From: Poriferisodalis sp963663635 | Lineage (GTDB): Bacteria > Actinomycetota > Acidimicrobiia > Acidimicrobiales > Poriferisodalaceae | NCBI GenBank assembly: GCA_963663635.2 | Contig: CAXXMY010000009.1 | Location: 124,001-188,000, forward strand | DNA length: 64,000 nt | Direction of reading: 5' to 3' | The notes under the pieces: model-generated | Database searches by the model: none | The model's input: only the letters and a program-made list of their open reading frames with translations | Told to the model about the DNA's origin: nothing | Made by a program: the position numbers and the translations under genes | Part shown: in pieces, positions 33,748 through 42,954 of the stretch | How positions within the stretch are numbered: the stretch's first letter is position 1 | Layout of the letters: each line of letters opens with the position of its first letter

Positions 33748-33875
33748 GCGGAGAGGTCACGGCCAGCGCCGTAACCCCGATTGCTTCCCGCTCCTGTTCG
33801 CTGCGCTCAAGGGGCGCTCAGGCCACGACCTCGCTGTCGACGTTGTCGTGTGACCTCCGTTCGCTGCCTATGCGC
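33748..33875 (-). repeat. Copy 2 of a 127-128 bp inverted-end repeat
   Basis: 128 bp from GCGGAGAGG to CCTATGCGC (imperfect 9-bp inverted ends) between convergent genes. The interior matches copy 3 in opposite orientation, including GCTGTTCGC-like and CCTCGCTGTCGA blocks. The sulP TAG stop lies inside the right end. Confidence 0.65.
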
Positions 33876-35544
33876 TCGGCCTCTCGCCGCGCAACAGGCG
33901 GCGGGCGATGACGCGGGCCTCGTCAAGCTCCGCGACAAATTGACCTGAGGGGACGTTGCGCAGGACGTCCAGTGCCTGAAGGCTGGTCGGCGCCGCCTGC
34001 TCGAGACCCATCACGATGCAGTGGGCGCCCTGGCTCATGGCCGTGTCAACAAGCCGGCCGATGACAAACGCTGCGCTGTCGTCCATGTGCACGGTCTCGG
34101 AGAAGTCGAAGATGACGATCTCGTGCTCGGAGATGTCGGCGCTGATCGTGCTGTACAGCTTGATCGACGATGCTGCCGTGAAGCTGCCGCGCAACGACAA
34201 CAAGCCGGTACGGGCAGCGAACGGGTCTATGGGGTCCAGCTCGAACGGCTCATCGTCGCCGTCGGGGTCGGGCGGGTCGCCGCCCGCCAGGAATGCCATG
34301 TCGAGCAACGGGGCTGACACCACGCTGTCGAGCTCGAGACGCTCGAATTGGCGGGCATTTGTCATGGCCGCGACGATCAAGCCAACCGCGACTGCGATGA
34401 CGAGGTCTGAGACCATGGACAGCCCCAGCGTGAGCACCATGACCGCCAAGTTCTCGCGCTGCACCCGATGGATGCGCAAGAGGTATTGCCAATCGATGAT
34501 GTCGAAGCCGATCTTGATGAGAATCGCCGCAAGCACGGCGTGCGGAATCGAGTCGACGTAGCGGCCGAGCCCGATCACCACCGCCAAGAGCACCAGTGCG
34601 CACAGCACCCCGGAGAGCCGGCTGCGCCCGCCGGTCCGTACGTTTGCGATGGTCCCCGAGGTGGCGCCCGCCCCGGGCACACCGCCGATGAACGCCACGA
34701 AGAAGTTGGCCACGCCGACGCCGATGAGCTCCCGATTGGGGTTGTGACGGTCCTGTGTCAACGAGTCGGCAACCATCGCCGTCAGCAGGCTGTTGATGGA
34801 GCCGAGCAGAGCGATCGTGACGGCGGGGGGCAACGCAGCCCCGATGTTGCTCAAATCGAAGTCGGGCCGCACGATGTCGGGCAGACCAGTGGGCACCTCG
34901 CCGATGACCGGGGCGCCCGAGAGCCAGAACAGGCCGAGCAGCGTCCCGATGAGCAGTGCCGCTACCGACGACGGCAGGAACTTCCGCAAGCGGCGCGGCC
35001 AGAAGATGCACACAGCCAGCGTGACGAGCCCGAGCACAAGGGCGCTCGGGTCGACGTCGCCGATGGCGCCGGGCCAAGCGCGGATCGAGCGCAACGCACC
35101 CCCGAGCGCGACCTCGTTGCCGAGAAAGGGCAGCAACTGCACAACGATGATGATCAGGCCGACGGCCGAGGTGAAGCCCGACACCACCGGATACGGGGTG
35201 TAGGCCACGTAGCTGCCGAGGCGAAACGCTCCAAGCAGCACTTGAATGATCCCCGCCAGCACGACGATGGCGAGCGCCTTGCGGAGGTCTTCGCCGGCGT
35301 AATCGATGAAGACCACTGACATCGCAACCGACAACGGCGCGGTCGGGCCTGAGATCTGCGTCTTGCTGCCACCAAGTACTGCCGTCAGCAGGCCCACGGC
35401 AATCGCACCGTAGAGGCCAGCAATCGCGCCGAGGCCCGAGGCCACCCCGAACGCGAGCGACAGCGGCAACATGACCACCGCTGCGGTGAGGCCACCGAAG
35501 ACATCGCCGCGCAGGCGCTCGGTGTCGTAATTCAGCGAGGGCAT
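33868..35544 (-). CDS. SulP-family anion transporter with STAS domain
   Basis: 558-aa transporter. The N-terminal domain of about 12-14 helices starts GDVFGGLTAAVVMLPLSLAFGVASG and contains YTPYPVVSGFTSAVGLIII and the SulP signature NRELIGVGVANFFVAFIGGVPGAGATSGTIANVRTGGR. The C-terminal ~130 residues form a STAS domain (GSFTAASSIKLYS, IVIFDFSETVHMDDSAAFVIGRL). SulP proteins carry sulfate, bicarbonate or dicarboxylates; the Na+/bicarbonate-type cannot be separated from sulfate types by eye. Its last codons lie in a repeat copy. Confidence 0.92.
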   Translation of the reverse strand: MPSLNYDTERLRGDVFGGLTAAVVMLPLSLAFGVASGLGAIAGLYGAIAVGLLTAVLGGSKTQISGPTAPLSVAMSVVFIDYAGEDLRKALAIVVLAGIIQVLLGAFRLGSYVAYTPYPVVSGFTSAVGLIIIVVQLLPFLGNEVALGGALRSIRAWPGAIGDVDPSALVLGLVTLAVCIFWPRRLRKFLPSSVAALLIGTLLGLFWLSGAPVIGEVPTGLPDIVRPDFDLSNIGAALPPAVTIALLGSINSLLTAMVADSLTQDRHNPNRELIGVGVANFFVAFIGGVPGAGATSGTIANVRTGGRSRLSGVLCALVLLAVVIGLGRYVDSIPHAVLAAILIKIGFDIIDWQYLLRIHRVQRENLAVMVLTLGLSMVSDLVIAVAVGLIVAAMTNARQFERLELDSVVSAPLLDMAFLAGGDPPDPDGDDEPFELDPIDPFAARTGLLSLRGSFTAASSIKLYSTISADISEHEIVIFDFSETVHMDDSAAFVIGRLVDTAMSQGAHCIVMGLEQAAPTSLQALDVLRNVPSGQFVAELDEARVIARRLLRGERPSA

Positions 35545-35720
35545 GCTTCAACCGTCGCGTTCGCGTGGTCCACCATCGGCGAACGCAGCGTTACGACGTG
35601 GTTGCGGCGCCGACCCATACGGCCGCTCCCTTGGACAAACGACATCTCCAAGGTAGTGACATGGAATAGTGCGTGTTTTCAGTCATGGCCGGATCGGACC
35701 GGAGGCATCGAAGGGTTTCC

Positions 35721-37502
35721 TCAGAGGCCGAGGATGGCGTTGATGGCGTGCAGCACGGCTGCGACGTCTGGATCGAGGAACAGCACCGCCAAACCCGCGT
35801 GGTAGATCGTGTCGCCCACTCGCGCCGTGACGCTGTAGCGATTGACCGGGAAGCCGGCGACGATGCCTGAGTAGTCGTGGCCGTACGACTCGTCGCCCAC
35901 GCCGGGATTCTCGCCCGGGCGGAACGACCCGAGCGCTGTCGTGCGCGTCTCGACAAACTCGCCGCAGGCGATCAGCTCGACGTCGTAGTCCTTGATGGCT
36001 GCAGCGGCCACCTCGGCCGATGAGAAGCGGGCGGCCCAGACGTCGAGGAACGGTCCCGTCGTGAGGTCACGGACCCATGTGGCACCTGAATACGCGATCG
36101 GCTCAACACCGTTGAAGATCGCGGTGCCGGGACAGGTTTCGGCCACCGGCGAGGTGGTCTCGCTGAGGAGGTTGTCGAGGCCCTCTGGCGTTGCACCTTC
36201 AAGCAGCGTGCCCTCTACAGCGGCGGGTGTCGCAAGTGCCGCCTCGATCGCCGCGAGATCGGGATCGACGTAGTCGCAGCCTCCCGATGCGCCGGCACCG
36301 GAGAGCTGATCGGTGATCCAGCCCAAGGTCTCGTTCAAGAATGTCAGCGTCGTGTCGACGTGCCCGCCGTTGGGATACACCTCGAGAGTGACGTCGGTGC
36401 CTTGCGAGCAATAGGCACCATGCAGGGCACGCACATCTTCGGGACTCACGATGCTGTCGGCCCAGCCCTGCACGAACAGCACCGGCACGCCATCGATGGG
36501 TGCACCGCCAGGCTGGTTGGCGGCGAGAGCCTCGCCCAGCGGGCCGATCGGCACAATGCCGTCCCAGCCGCTGGGGTTGCGCATGAAGTCGCTGTCGAAT
36601 TCGAAGAACCTCTCGAAGACGGCTCCGTTGCAGCCCTCCTCGACGATGTCCATCTGCTCGATGGCCGCAGCTGAGAAATAGTCCTCGAGATTGACGTCGT
36701 CATAGGCAGCTGCCATCGCGAAGGCGGCCTGGACGGCGAAGCCCTGTGCAGCGGTGCCCACCGTGTTCATCAAGTTGGCGATGTCGGCTGCTGGGGCTGC
36801 GGCAACCACGCCAGCGAGATCTAGCTCGGGTGCGTACGAAGCGGCAATCTGACCAGCCCACAGGGCAGCGTGACCGCCTTGGGAGAGGCCCCAGACGGCG
36901 TAGCGGTTGCTCGCGCCGATGTCCATCTGGCCAACCGCTCGGACGATATCGATGGCGCTGCGACCCTCGCTCTCGCCGACCAGGTAGGGGTGCGTGCCTG
37001 GTGTGCCGAGGCCTTCGTAATCGGTGGCCGCGACAATATGGCCAGCGGCGGCGAGCGCCATCGGGATGCCGGATTCGGAGGGGTGCGTCGCCGACGGCGC
37101 ACAAATGTCGGCGACGCCGGTCGTGCCGTGTGCCCACGAGACCACCGGCGAGCCGGCGGGCGCACCGGGCGGCGCGAACACGAGCCCGCTGACGGGGACC
37201 AAATCGCCGTGCACGCCCACAGAGAGGTACGTAATGCGCCAGCCATCCAGACCGCCTGCGTCGATCGACTCAGACGAGATCAGGTCACCTGCCGCAGGCT
37301 CTGGTGGCAGCGCCGCGGTCGTGGTCGTGACAACAGGCGCTGCCGTGGTCGTCGCTACGGGTTCGGACGTGCTGTCAGAGTCCGCACTCGTCGTCGCCGG
37401 GGCGACGTCAACGGCCATGGAGTCTGCCGACGTCTCCGTGTCGGAGCTGCAAGCTGCTCCCAGAAGGACAGACACCACCAACAGGGCTACGCGGCGCCGC
37501 AT
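35721..37502 (-). CDS. Secreted LIP-type lipase/esterase lipoprotein with C-terminal accessory domain
   Basis: 593-aa lipoprotein. Signal MRRRVALLVVSVLLGAAC ends in a lipobox, then a Thr/Ala linker with VVTTTTAA. The alpha/beta hydrolase part (~residues 75-400) carries SWAHGTTG, the nucleophile GLSQGGHA (Ser), an acid near FVQGWADSIV and His in PNGGHVDT, as in secretory lipases. The last ~165 residues (from VEGTLLEGATPEGLDNLLSE) form a second domain nearly repeated as the whole mature part of the next protein upstream. Acts at the cell surface. TAGAGT lies 6 nt before the ATG. The 176 bp beyond its 3' end hold nothing recognisable. Confidence 0.85.
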   Translation of the reverse strand: MRRRVALLVVSVLLGAACSSDTETSADSMAVDVAPATTSADSDSTSEPVATTTAAPVVTTTTAALPPEPAAGDLISSESIDAGGLDGWRITYLSVGVHGDLVPVSGLVFAPPGAPAGSPVVSWAHGTTGVADICAPSATHPSESGIPMALAAAGHIVAATDYEGLGTPGTHPYLVGESEGRSAIDIVRAVGQMDIGASNRYAVWGLSQGGHAALWAGQIAASYAPELDLAGVVAAAPAADIANLMNTVGTAAQGFAVQAAFAMAAAYDDVNLEDYFSAAAIEQMDIVEEGCNGAVFERFFEFDSDFMRNPSGWDGIVPIGPLGEALAANQPGGAPIDGVPVLFVQGWADSIVSPEDVRALHGAYCSQGTDVTLEVYPNGGHVDTTLTFLNETLGWITDQLSGAGASGGCDYVDPDLAAIEAALATPAAVEGTLLEGATPEGLDNLLSETTSPVAETCPGTAIFNGVEPIAYSGATWVRDLTTGPFLDVWAARFSSAEVAAAAIKDYDVELIACGEFVETRTTALGSFRPGENPGVGDESYGHDYSGIVAGFPVNRYSVTARVGDTIYHAGLAVLFLDPDVAAVLHAINAILGL

Positions 37503-37508
37503 TTGCGC

Positions 37509-37514
37509 ACTCTA
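37509..37514 (-). promoter_or_regulatory. -10 box for leaderless lipase transcript
   Basis: TAGAGT on the minus strand, 6 nt before the ATG at 37502. Confidence 0.5.
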
Positions 37515-37555
37515 CGGCTTCAGGCCCATCGGCCGAGCCGCCGGGAGCGGCTACG

Positions 37556-38314
37556 TCAAGGTCCGAGGAGGGCGGTGATGGCATGCACTACGGCGGCGGC
37601 ATCCGGTTCGACGAAAAGCGCAGCGAGACCTGCCTGGTAAACGGTGTCGCCGACTCGCGCCGCGATGCTGTAGCGGTTGACCGGGAAGCCTGAGACGATG
37701 CCTGCGTAGTCGAAGCCGTACGACTGGTCGCCGATGCCGGGGTCCTCGGCCGAGGTGAACGCCCCGAGCGCTGACGTGCTTGGCTCGACAAACTCGCCGC
37801 AGGCGATCAGCTCGGCGTCGTAGTCGGCAATTGCCTGCGTAGCCACCTCGACCGATTCGAATTGGGCGGCCCAAACGTCGAGGAACGGTCCCGTCGTCGT
37901 GTCTCGGGCCCACGTCGCAGCCGAGTACGCGATCGGCGCGACCCCGTTGAAGATCACGGTGCCGGGACAGGTCTCGGTCGCTGGCGTGTTCGTCTCGCTC
38001 ACGAGGTTCTCGAGGGTCTCAGGCGTAGCGCCCTCCAGCAGCGTGCCTTCGACAACACCAGGCAACGACGGTGCCGCTTCCGGTTCCTGCGCCGGCGCCG
38101 CTGTTGTCGTGGTGACAATTGGAGCCGCCGTCGTGGTGGTCACGACCGGCGCCGCAGTTGTGGTGGTCACCACCGGTGTCTCTGTCGTGGTCACCACCGG
38201 GGCCGACGTCGTGGCCGGCGCAGCGACCGTGTCATCGGAAGACGGTTCGGAATCGGAACCGCAGGCAGCTCCGACAAGGGCGAGCACACAGAACAGAGCC
38301 AATAAACGATGCAT
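37556..38314 (-). CDS. Lipoprotein with Thr-rich linker, paralogue of the lipase C-terminal domain
   Basis: 252-aa lipoprotein. A signal ends at LVGAAC, followed by a linker of four VVTTTTAAP-like repeats (about residues 37-75), then a ~165-aa globular domain. That domain shares VEGTLLEGATPE, ETCPGT-IFNGV-PIAYS-ATW, TTGPFLDVWAA, DYD-ELIACGEFVE and VNRYS with the lipase C-terminus. It may be a substrate- or surface-binding module. The two genes are tandem, 53 bp apart, and presumably arose by duplication of this module. The family is unknown to me. Confidence 0.75.
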   Translation of the reverse strand: MHRLLALFCVLALVGAACGSDSEPSSDDTVAAPATTSAPVVTTTETPVVTTTTAAPVVTTTTAAPIVTTTTAAPAQEPEAAPSLPGVVEGTLLEGATPETLENLVSETNTPATETCPGTVIFNGVAPIAYSAATWARDTTTGPFLDVWAAQFESVEVATQAIADYDAELIACGEFVEPSTSALGAFTSAEDPGIGDQSYGFDYAGIVSGFPVNRYSIAARVGDTVYQAGLAALFVEPDAAAVVHAITALLGP

Positions 38315-38320
38315 TTTAGT

Positions 38321-38326
38321 ACCTTA
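38321..38326 (-). promoter_or_regulatory. -10 box for leaderless lipoprotein transcript
   Basis: TAAGGT on the minus strand, 6 nt before the ATG at 38314. Confidence 0.5.
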
Positions 38327-38448
38327 CGGCCTCCGCGGAACCCGGGAGCCTCCCTCGAGGGCGCAGTAGGGTCGCGGACGCTGCTTGACGCCAAGTCGCA
38401 CCGAAATCCGGGCGGTGCGGGCGCGAGCGGGGACAACAGAGGTGTGCT

Positions 38449-39297
38449 GTGAAGTTCGGAATGACGCTTGCGAATACTGGCCCGCAGGTCGAGGGAGGCG
38501 GCGCGATTGCTTACGTACAAGCTGCCGAAGCCGCCGGTTTCGAGTCGCTGTGGACTGTCGAGCATGTTGTGGTGCCCGAGGGCTACGCGTCGCCGTATCC
38601 GTACTCCGAAGACGGCAAGATGCCCGGCAAGCGAGACGACATCGACATTCCCGACCCGCTCATCTGGATGGCATTCGCAGCAGCAGCTACCAGCGAGATC
38701 AAACTGGGCACAGGGATCCTGATCGTGCCGCAGCGCAACCCGGTGGTCACCGCGAAAGCCATCGCAACGCTGGACCGGCTGTCCGGTGGCCGGGTGCTGC
38801 TGGGCATCGGAGCCGGCTGGCTGGCCGAGGAATTCGATGCGCTGGGCGCGTCGTTCGCCGACCGCGGCGATGTCACCGACGACTACCTCGCGGCCTACCA
38901 GTCGCTGTGGCGGGACGAGGTGTGCTCCTACGACGGCAAACACGTCTCATTCGATCGCGTGTACTGCCGGCCTCAGCCGGTCGGTGCGGTTCCGATCGTC
39001 GTCGGAGGGGACAGCAAGCGGGCAGCGCGGCGCGCCGGCGAATATGGCGATGCCTTCTTTCCGGTCTCAGGCGACTTCGACGAGATGACGGCGCTCTTTG
39101 AGCATGCGAAGCGATGCGCCGAGCGGGCTGGCCGCGACCCCGAACAGCTCGATTTCATGACACAAGGGCCCGCGACGCCCGAGTTCATCGAGCGAGCGGC
39201 TGCCACCGGAATCACCCGCCTCGTCACCTACCCGATGTCCCGCTCGAAGTTCGACGACTTCAGCCGAGACGTCATCACGGCATACGCCGACGCGTAG
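38449..39297 (+). CDS. LLM-class F420-dependent oxidoreductase (TIGR03619-like)
   Basis: 282-aa luciferase-like protein: MKFGMTLANTGPQVEGG, ESLWTVEHVVVPEGYASPYPYSEDGKMPG, DPLIWMAFAAAATSEIKLGTGILIVPQRNPVVTAKAIATLDRLSGGR and LLGIGAGWLAEEFDALG. The SPYPYS...DPL loop and GAGW are typical of the F420-dependent TIGR03619 type. The substrate is unknown. A GTG start is preceded by GAGGTG 4 nt upstream. Confidence 0.88.
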   Translation: MKFGMTLANTGPQVEGGGAIAYVQAAEAAGFESLWTVEHVVVPEGYASPYPYSEDGKMPGKRDDIDIPDPLIWMAFAAAATSEIKLGTGILIVPQRNPVVTAKAIATLDRLSGGRVLLGIGAGWLAEEFDALGASFADRGDVTDDYLAAYQSLWRDEVCSYDGKHVSFDRVYCRPQPVGAVPIVVGGDSKRAARRAGEYGDAFFPVSGDFDEMTALFEHAKRCAERAGRDPEQLDFMTQGPATPEFIERAAATGITRLVTYPMSRSKFDDFSRDVITAYADA

Positions 39298-39304
39298 AGA
39301 CCGA

Positions 39305-39432
39305 GCGGATAGGCGTTTTATGGTGGTCTCACAACGAAATCGACAGCGAGGCCGTGGCCCGAGCGGCCCGTGAGCGAAGCGAACAAGAGCGGGAGACAAA
39401 TGGCTTCACCACACTGGCCGTTACCTATCCGC
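39305..39432 (+). repeat. Copy 3 of a 127-128 bp inverted-end repeat
   Basis: Perfect ends GCGGATAGG (39305-39313) and CCTATCCGC (39424-39432). It lies between the LLM and M18 genes. The interior can be read as SHNEIDSEAVARAARERSEQ, conserved as SHDNVDSEVVA*APLERSEQ in copy 2, so it may descend from coding sequence. Confidence 0.7.
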
Positions 39433-39451
39433 GCGGACGCGTAGAACACGC

Positions 39452-40741
39452 ATGCTCGACCGGCTGTTCGAGTTCATCGAGGCGTCGCCGTCGCCGTACC
39501 ACGCAGCGAACGAAGCGGCTGAACGCCTGCGCGCAGCTGGCTTCGCCGAAGCTGCCCGGAGCGACTCGTGGGACGAACTCGATCCGGCCCGGGGCTTGCT
39601 GGCCCGCGAGGGGGGAACCATCATCGCTGTTCGCACAAGCGACCGGGTGGATCCGGACCGGTTGCGATTCAGCGTCATAGGCGCTCACACCGACAGCCCC
39701 AACCTGCGCGTCAAGCCGCAGCCCGACAGCGGCGCATTCGGCTACCGCCAGCTCGGCGTCGAGATCTACGGCGGCGTCCTGCTCAACTCGTGGCTGGACC
39801 GAGACCTGGGCTTGTCCGGTCGCCTCGTCGTCGCAGACGGTCACACCGGCCACGAAGTGCGCACTGTGCTGTGGCGTTGTGACCAACCGCTGTTGCGTGT
39901 GCCACAGCTGGCGATTCACCTCGACCGCGAGGTCAACGATGGGCTGAAGCTGGACCGCCAGCAGCACATGACCCCCATCTGGGGGCTTGGAGAGCCAACG
40001 CCGGGCGCCTTCCGTGACTTCCTCGCAAGCGAACTCGAGGTGGAGCCCGTAGCTGTGCTCTCGTGGGATGCCATGGCCCACGATCTCACGCCGCCGGCTC
40101 AGCTTGGTCTAAACGGCGAGATGTACGCAGCCGCCCGCATCGACAATCTGGCTTCGTGCCACGCAGCCGTCGAGGCGCTTGCCGGCCTCGTCGTCGGGCC
40201 GCCCGACGACACCGCCGCCGTTGTGGTTCTCTTTGACCACGAGGAGATCGGCAGTGACTCAGCCACAGGTGCCGGCAGCCCGATCCTGCCTGAAGCCCTT
40301 GAGCGCATTGCACTGGCACTCGGTGCAGATCGCGAGCAGTACCTGCGGGCCGTGGCTCGCTCACTGTGCGTCTCGGCGGACGGGGCGCATGCCGTGCACC
40401 CGAACTATCCCGAGCGCCACGAGCCCCAGTATCTGCCGCAGCTGAACGGCGGCCCGGTCATCAAGACGAACGCCAACGTGCGCTACGCCACCGATGCGCA
40501 GACCAGCGCTCGATTTGCTGCGACATGCGAGGCGGCAGGTGTGCCCCATCAGGTGTACGCCCATCGCAGCAACCTGCCGTGCGGCTCCACGATCGGGCCG
40601 ATAACCGCAGCGAGACTCGGCATCAGCGTCGTCGATGTCGGGTCGCCTCAGCTGTCGATGCACTCCGCACGCGAACTCGGCGGCAGCCACGACCCGGCAA
40701 TGCTGGCTGCCGCGCTCGGCAGCTTCCTCGCCGTCGGCTGA
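39452..40741 (+). CDS. M18-family aspartyl aminopeptidase
   Basis: 429-aa metallo-aminopeptidase (DAP/ApeB family). Conserved metal and catalytic sites are visible: IGAHTDSPNLRVKP (His and Asp ligand region), IDNLASC (Asp), FDHEEIGSDSATGAGSPIL (Glu-Glu pair) and a C-terminal SMHSARE (His). M18 enzymes remove N-terminal acidic residues from peptides in the cytosol. Full length for the family (about 430 aa). It lies 20 nt after repeat copy 3. Confidence 0.93.
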   Translation: MLDRLFEFIEASPSPYHAANEAAERLRAAGFAEAARSDSWDELDPARGLLAREGGTIIAVRTSDRVDPDRLRFSVIGAHTDSPNLRVKPQPDSGAFGYRQLGVEIYGGVLLNSWLDRDLGLSGRLVVADGHTGHEVRTVLWRCDQPLLRVPQLAIHLDREVNDGLKLDRQQHMTPIWGLGEPTPGAFRDFLASELEVEPVAVLSWDAMAHDLTPPAQLGLNGEMYAAARIDNLASCHAAVEALAGLVVGPPDDTAAVVVLFDHEEIGSDSATGAGSPILPEALERIALALGADREQYLRAVARSLCVSADGAHAVHPNYPERHEPQYLPQLNGGPVIKTNANVRYATDAQTSARFAATCEAAGVPHQVYAHRSNLPCGSTIGPITAARLGISVVDVGSPQLSMHSARELGGSHDPAMLAAALGSFLAVG

Positions 40742-40790
40742 ACGAGCAGTTCTCGAGCCCCTTGCGCGGAACGTCGGGCGCTGGTGGGGT

Positions 40791-41504
40791 TCAGGCGTGA
40801 TGCAGGTGATCGTCGAGGTGTGAGCAGTCGTTGAAGCGGCGCATCATCCACTCGCCGTCGCAGCGGACGATCTGGCTGATCGAGCAGTTGTCCGCTCCGC
40901 CGAACGAGAAGGGGCTGGCGCCGACGATGTGCGCCAGCACCGCGCCGATCACGCCGCCGTGTACGCAGGCCGCGACGAGCTGGTCCGGGTGTGTGTCGGC
41001 GATGCGGTCGAGCGCCGTCATGCAACGGCGGGTCAATTGCTCGTTCGTCTCGGCGCCAGGGATCACATCCCAGCGTCGCTCGGTGTGCAGCTTCACATAC
41101 AGCGGGTGGTTCTCGGCTGCGTACTGGCGGATGCGACCGCCGTCCCATTCACCCAACGCCACCTCGCGCAGGTCAGGCTCGACGGTTGGCGTCATGCCGA
41201 GCTGTTGCGCCAGCGGATCGAAGGTCTGCTGCGTGCGCTGCAACGACGTCACATACAGCGCGTCAATGGGCTCGGTGACGAGCCGCCGCGCCGCCATGGC
41301 AGCCTGAGTGTGGCCGTTCGGGGCGAGCGGCGGGTTGCCCTGGGTGCCGAGCATTGGGAACGGTTCGCCGGGCACGAACGCCTGCGAGGCGCCGTGGCGC
41401 ACCATCAGGATCTCGGCAGCGCCTGGGGGACGCTGCCACCGCTGCTGCTCGAACTGCCGAACCTCAGTGTCGGTGGCGGCCAGGTCGGAATCGGTTTCAC
41501 TCAC
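40791..41504 (-). CDS. Histidine phosphatase family protein
   Basis: 237-aa protein with the phosphoglycerate-mutase-like core: LMVRHGAS (catalytic His), PLAPNGHTQAAMAARRL, VTSLQRTQQT, acid DLREVALGEWDG and second His in AACVHGGVIGAVL. The ~30 N-terminal residues are a hydrophilic extension. These enzymes dephosphorylate diverse metabolites; the substrate is not readable. The GTG at 41504 has TAGCTT 6 nt upstream. It converges with the M18 gene. Confidence 0.9.
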   Translation of the reverse strand: MSETDSDLAATDTEVRQFEQQRWQRPPGAAEILMVRHGASQAFVPGEPFPMLGTQGNPPLAPNGHTQAAMAARRLVTEPIDALYVTSLQRTQQTFDPLAQQLGMTPTVEPDLREVALGEWDGGRIRQYAAENHPLYVKLHTERRWDVIPGAETNEQLTRRCMTALDRIADTHPDQLVAACVHGGVIGAVLAHIVGASPFSFGGADNCSISQIVRCDGEWMMRRFNDCSHLDDHLHHA

Positions 41505-41510
41505 GGCGGC

Positions 41511-41516
41511 AAGCTA
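41511..41516 (-). promoter_or_regulatory. -10 box for leaderless phosphatase transcript
   Basis: TAGCTT on the minus strand, 6 nt before the GTG at 41504. Confidence 0.5.
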
Positions 41517-41594
41517 GCCCCGCCGCATGGCGACGTCACCGAGATTGCCGTCGTACTCGCGCCGCCGCGCCGCGGTTCGGGTGCGGACCAGCGT

Positions 41595-42794
41595 CTAGTT
41601 CAGCTGGTATGCGGCCTCGCCGTGGTCACTGACGTCGAGTCCAGCGAGCTCGACGTCCGCAGAGACCCGGATGCCCATCGTCGTCTTGATCACCGTGGCG
41701 ATGATCCACGTGACCGCGAACGAGTAGGCCGTCACGACAATGATCGACAGGATCTGGTTCCACAGCAGCACGCCGCCGCCGAAGAACACGCCGTCGATGA
41801 AGTCGCCGCCAGGGACTGCCGACGAGTCGGCGAAGAAGCCCAGAAGGATGCCGCCGACTGCGCCGCCCACCCAGTGAATGCCGACGACGTCGAGGCTGTC
41901 GTCGAAGCCCACCCGGAATTTCGCCTCGATAGCGAAGAAGCAGACCACGCCAGCGATCGCGCCGAAGGCCAACGAGTGCATTGAGCCGACGAAGCCCGCC
42001 GCGGGAGTGATCGCCACGAGCGCAGCTACAACGCCCGACGCGATACCGATCGTGGACACCCGCTTGTGACTCGCGTACTCCGAGAAGGCCCAACCGACCA
42101 TGCCGGCGGCGGCCGCGATGAACGTGTTGACGAACGCCTGTGCTGCAGTGCCGTCGGCCGCCAGGGCCGACCCGGCGTTGAATCCGAACCAGCCGAACCA
42201 CAGAATGCCCGCACCCAGCATGACGAAGGGCACGTTGTGCGGAACGGGCCGGTTGTCGGGCCAACCCGAACGTCGGCCCACCACCAGCGCCAGCGCCAGC
42301 GCCGCGGCTCCGGCGTTCACGTGAATGGCCGTACCGCCGGCGAAGTCGTGCGCCGGCAGACCCCCAATCCAGCCGTCATCGCCGTACACCCAGTACACGA
42401 CCGGCACGTACACCAGCAGCGACCACACAGGTACAAACACCATCCACGCAGAGAACTTCATGCGGTCGGCCACAGCGCCGGAAATCAGCGCCGGCGTGAT
42501 CGCCGCGAACGTCATCAGGAAAGCGAACGTGGCCAGTCCTTCGGCATCGTGGATGCCGGCCATGCCCATGAGCGAGAAGTCGCCGATGAACGCGAGGCCG
42601 CTCTCGCCCGCGGCGAGGCTGTAGCCCAGCAGCACCCAGACGACTGGCACGATGCCGAGGCACCACATGTTCATGTTCAGCATGTTCAGGGCGTTCTTGG
42701 CCCGAACCATGCCGCCGTAGAACAGCGCCAGGCCCGGAATCATGAACAGCACCAAGGCAGCGGATGTGAGTATCCAGGCGATATTGCCTTCCAT
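41595..42794 (-). CDS. amt: Ammonium transporter Amt
   Basis: 399-aa eleven-helix channel. Helix 1 ILTSAALVLFMIPGLALFYGGMVRAKNALNML, the conserved DFAGGTAIHVNAGAAALALAL, LGAGILWFGWFGFNAGSAL and the His pair region HWVGGAVGGILLGFFAD match Amt/MEP. The ATG at 42794 gives a normal mature start; the open frame extends 73 codons further without membrane character. No glnK lies beside it. The 160 bp upstream hold no gene. Confidence 0.94.
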   Translation of the reverse strand: MEGNIAWILTSAALVLFMIPGLALFYGGMVRAKNALNMLNMNMWCLGIVPVVWVLLGYSLAAGESGLAFIGDFSLMGMAGIHDAEGLATFAFLMTFAAITPALISGAVADRMKFSAWMVFVPVWSLLVYVPVVYWVYGDDGWIGGLPAHDFAGGTAIHVNAGAAALALALVVGRRSGWPDNRPVPHNVPFVMLGAGILWFGWFGFNAGSALAADGTAAQAFVNTFIAAAAGMVGWAFSEYASHKRVSTIGIASGVVAALVAITPAAGFVGSMHSLAFGAIAGVVCFFAIEAKFRVGFDDSLDVVGIHWVGGAVGGILLGFFADSSAVPGGDFIDGVFFGGGVLLWNQILSIIVVTAYSFAVTWIIATVIKTTMGIRVSADVELAGLDVSDHGEAAYQLN

Positions 42795-42954
42795 GGGCTC
42801 GCTGCTCGTCAAAGCGGGCAGGCCGTATCGGCCTGCGGGGCTGATTCGGCGCCAATCATTGCAGAGCCGCCGCGACGTCCACGTTTCTTGAGGCCGTTCG
42901 GCAAGTCCTGCGTCGGCGGACGGATCTTGCCGTCTGCGTCGTTTGCGCCGCTGC

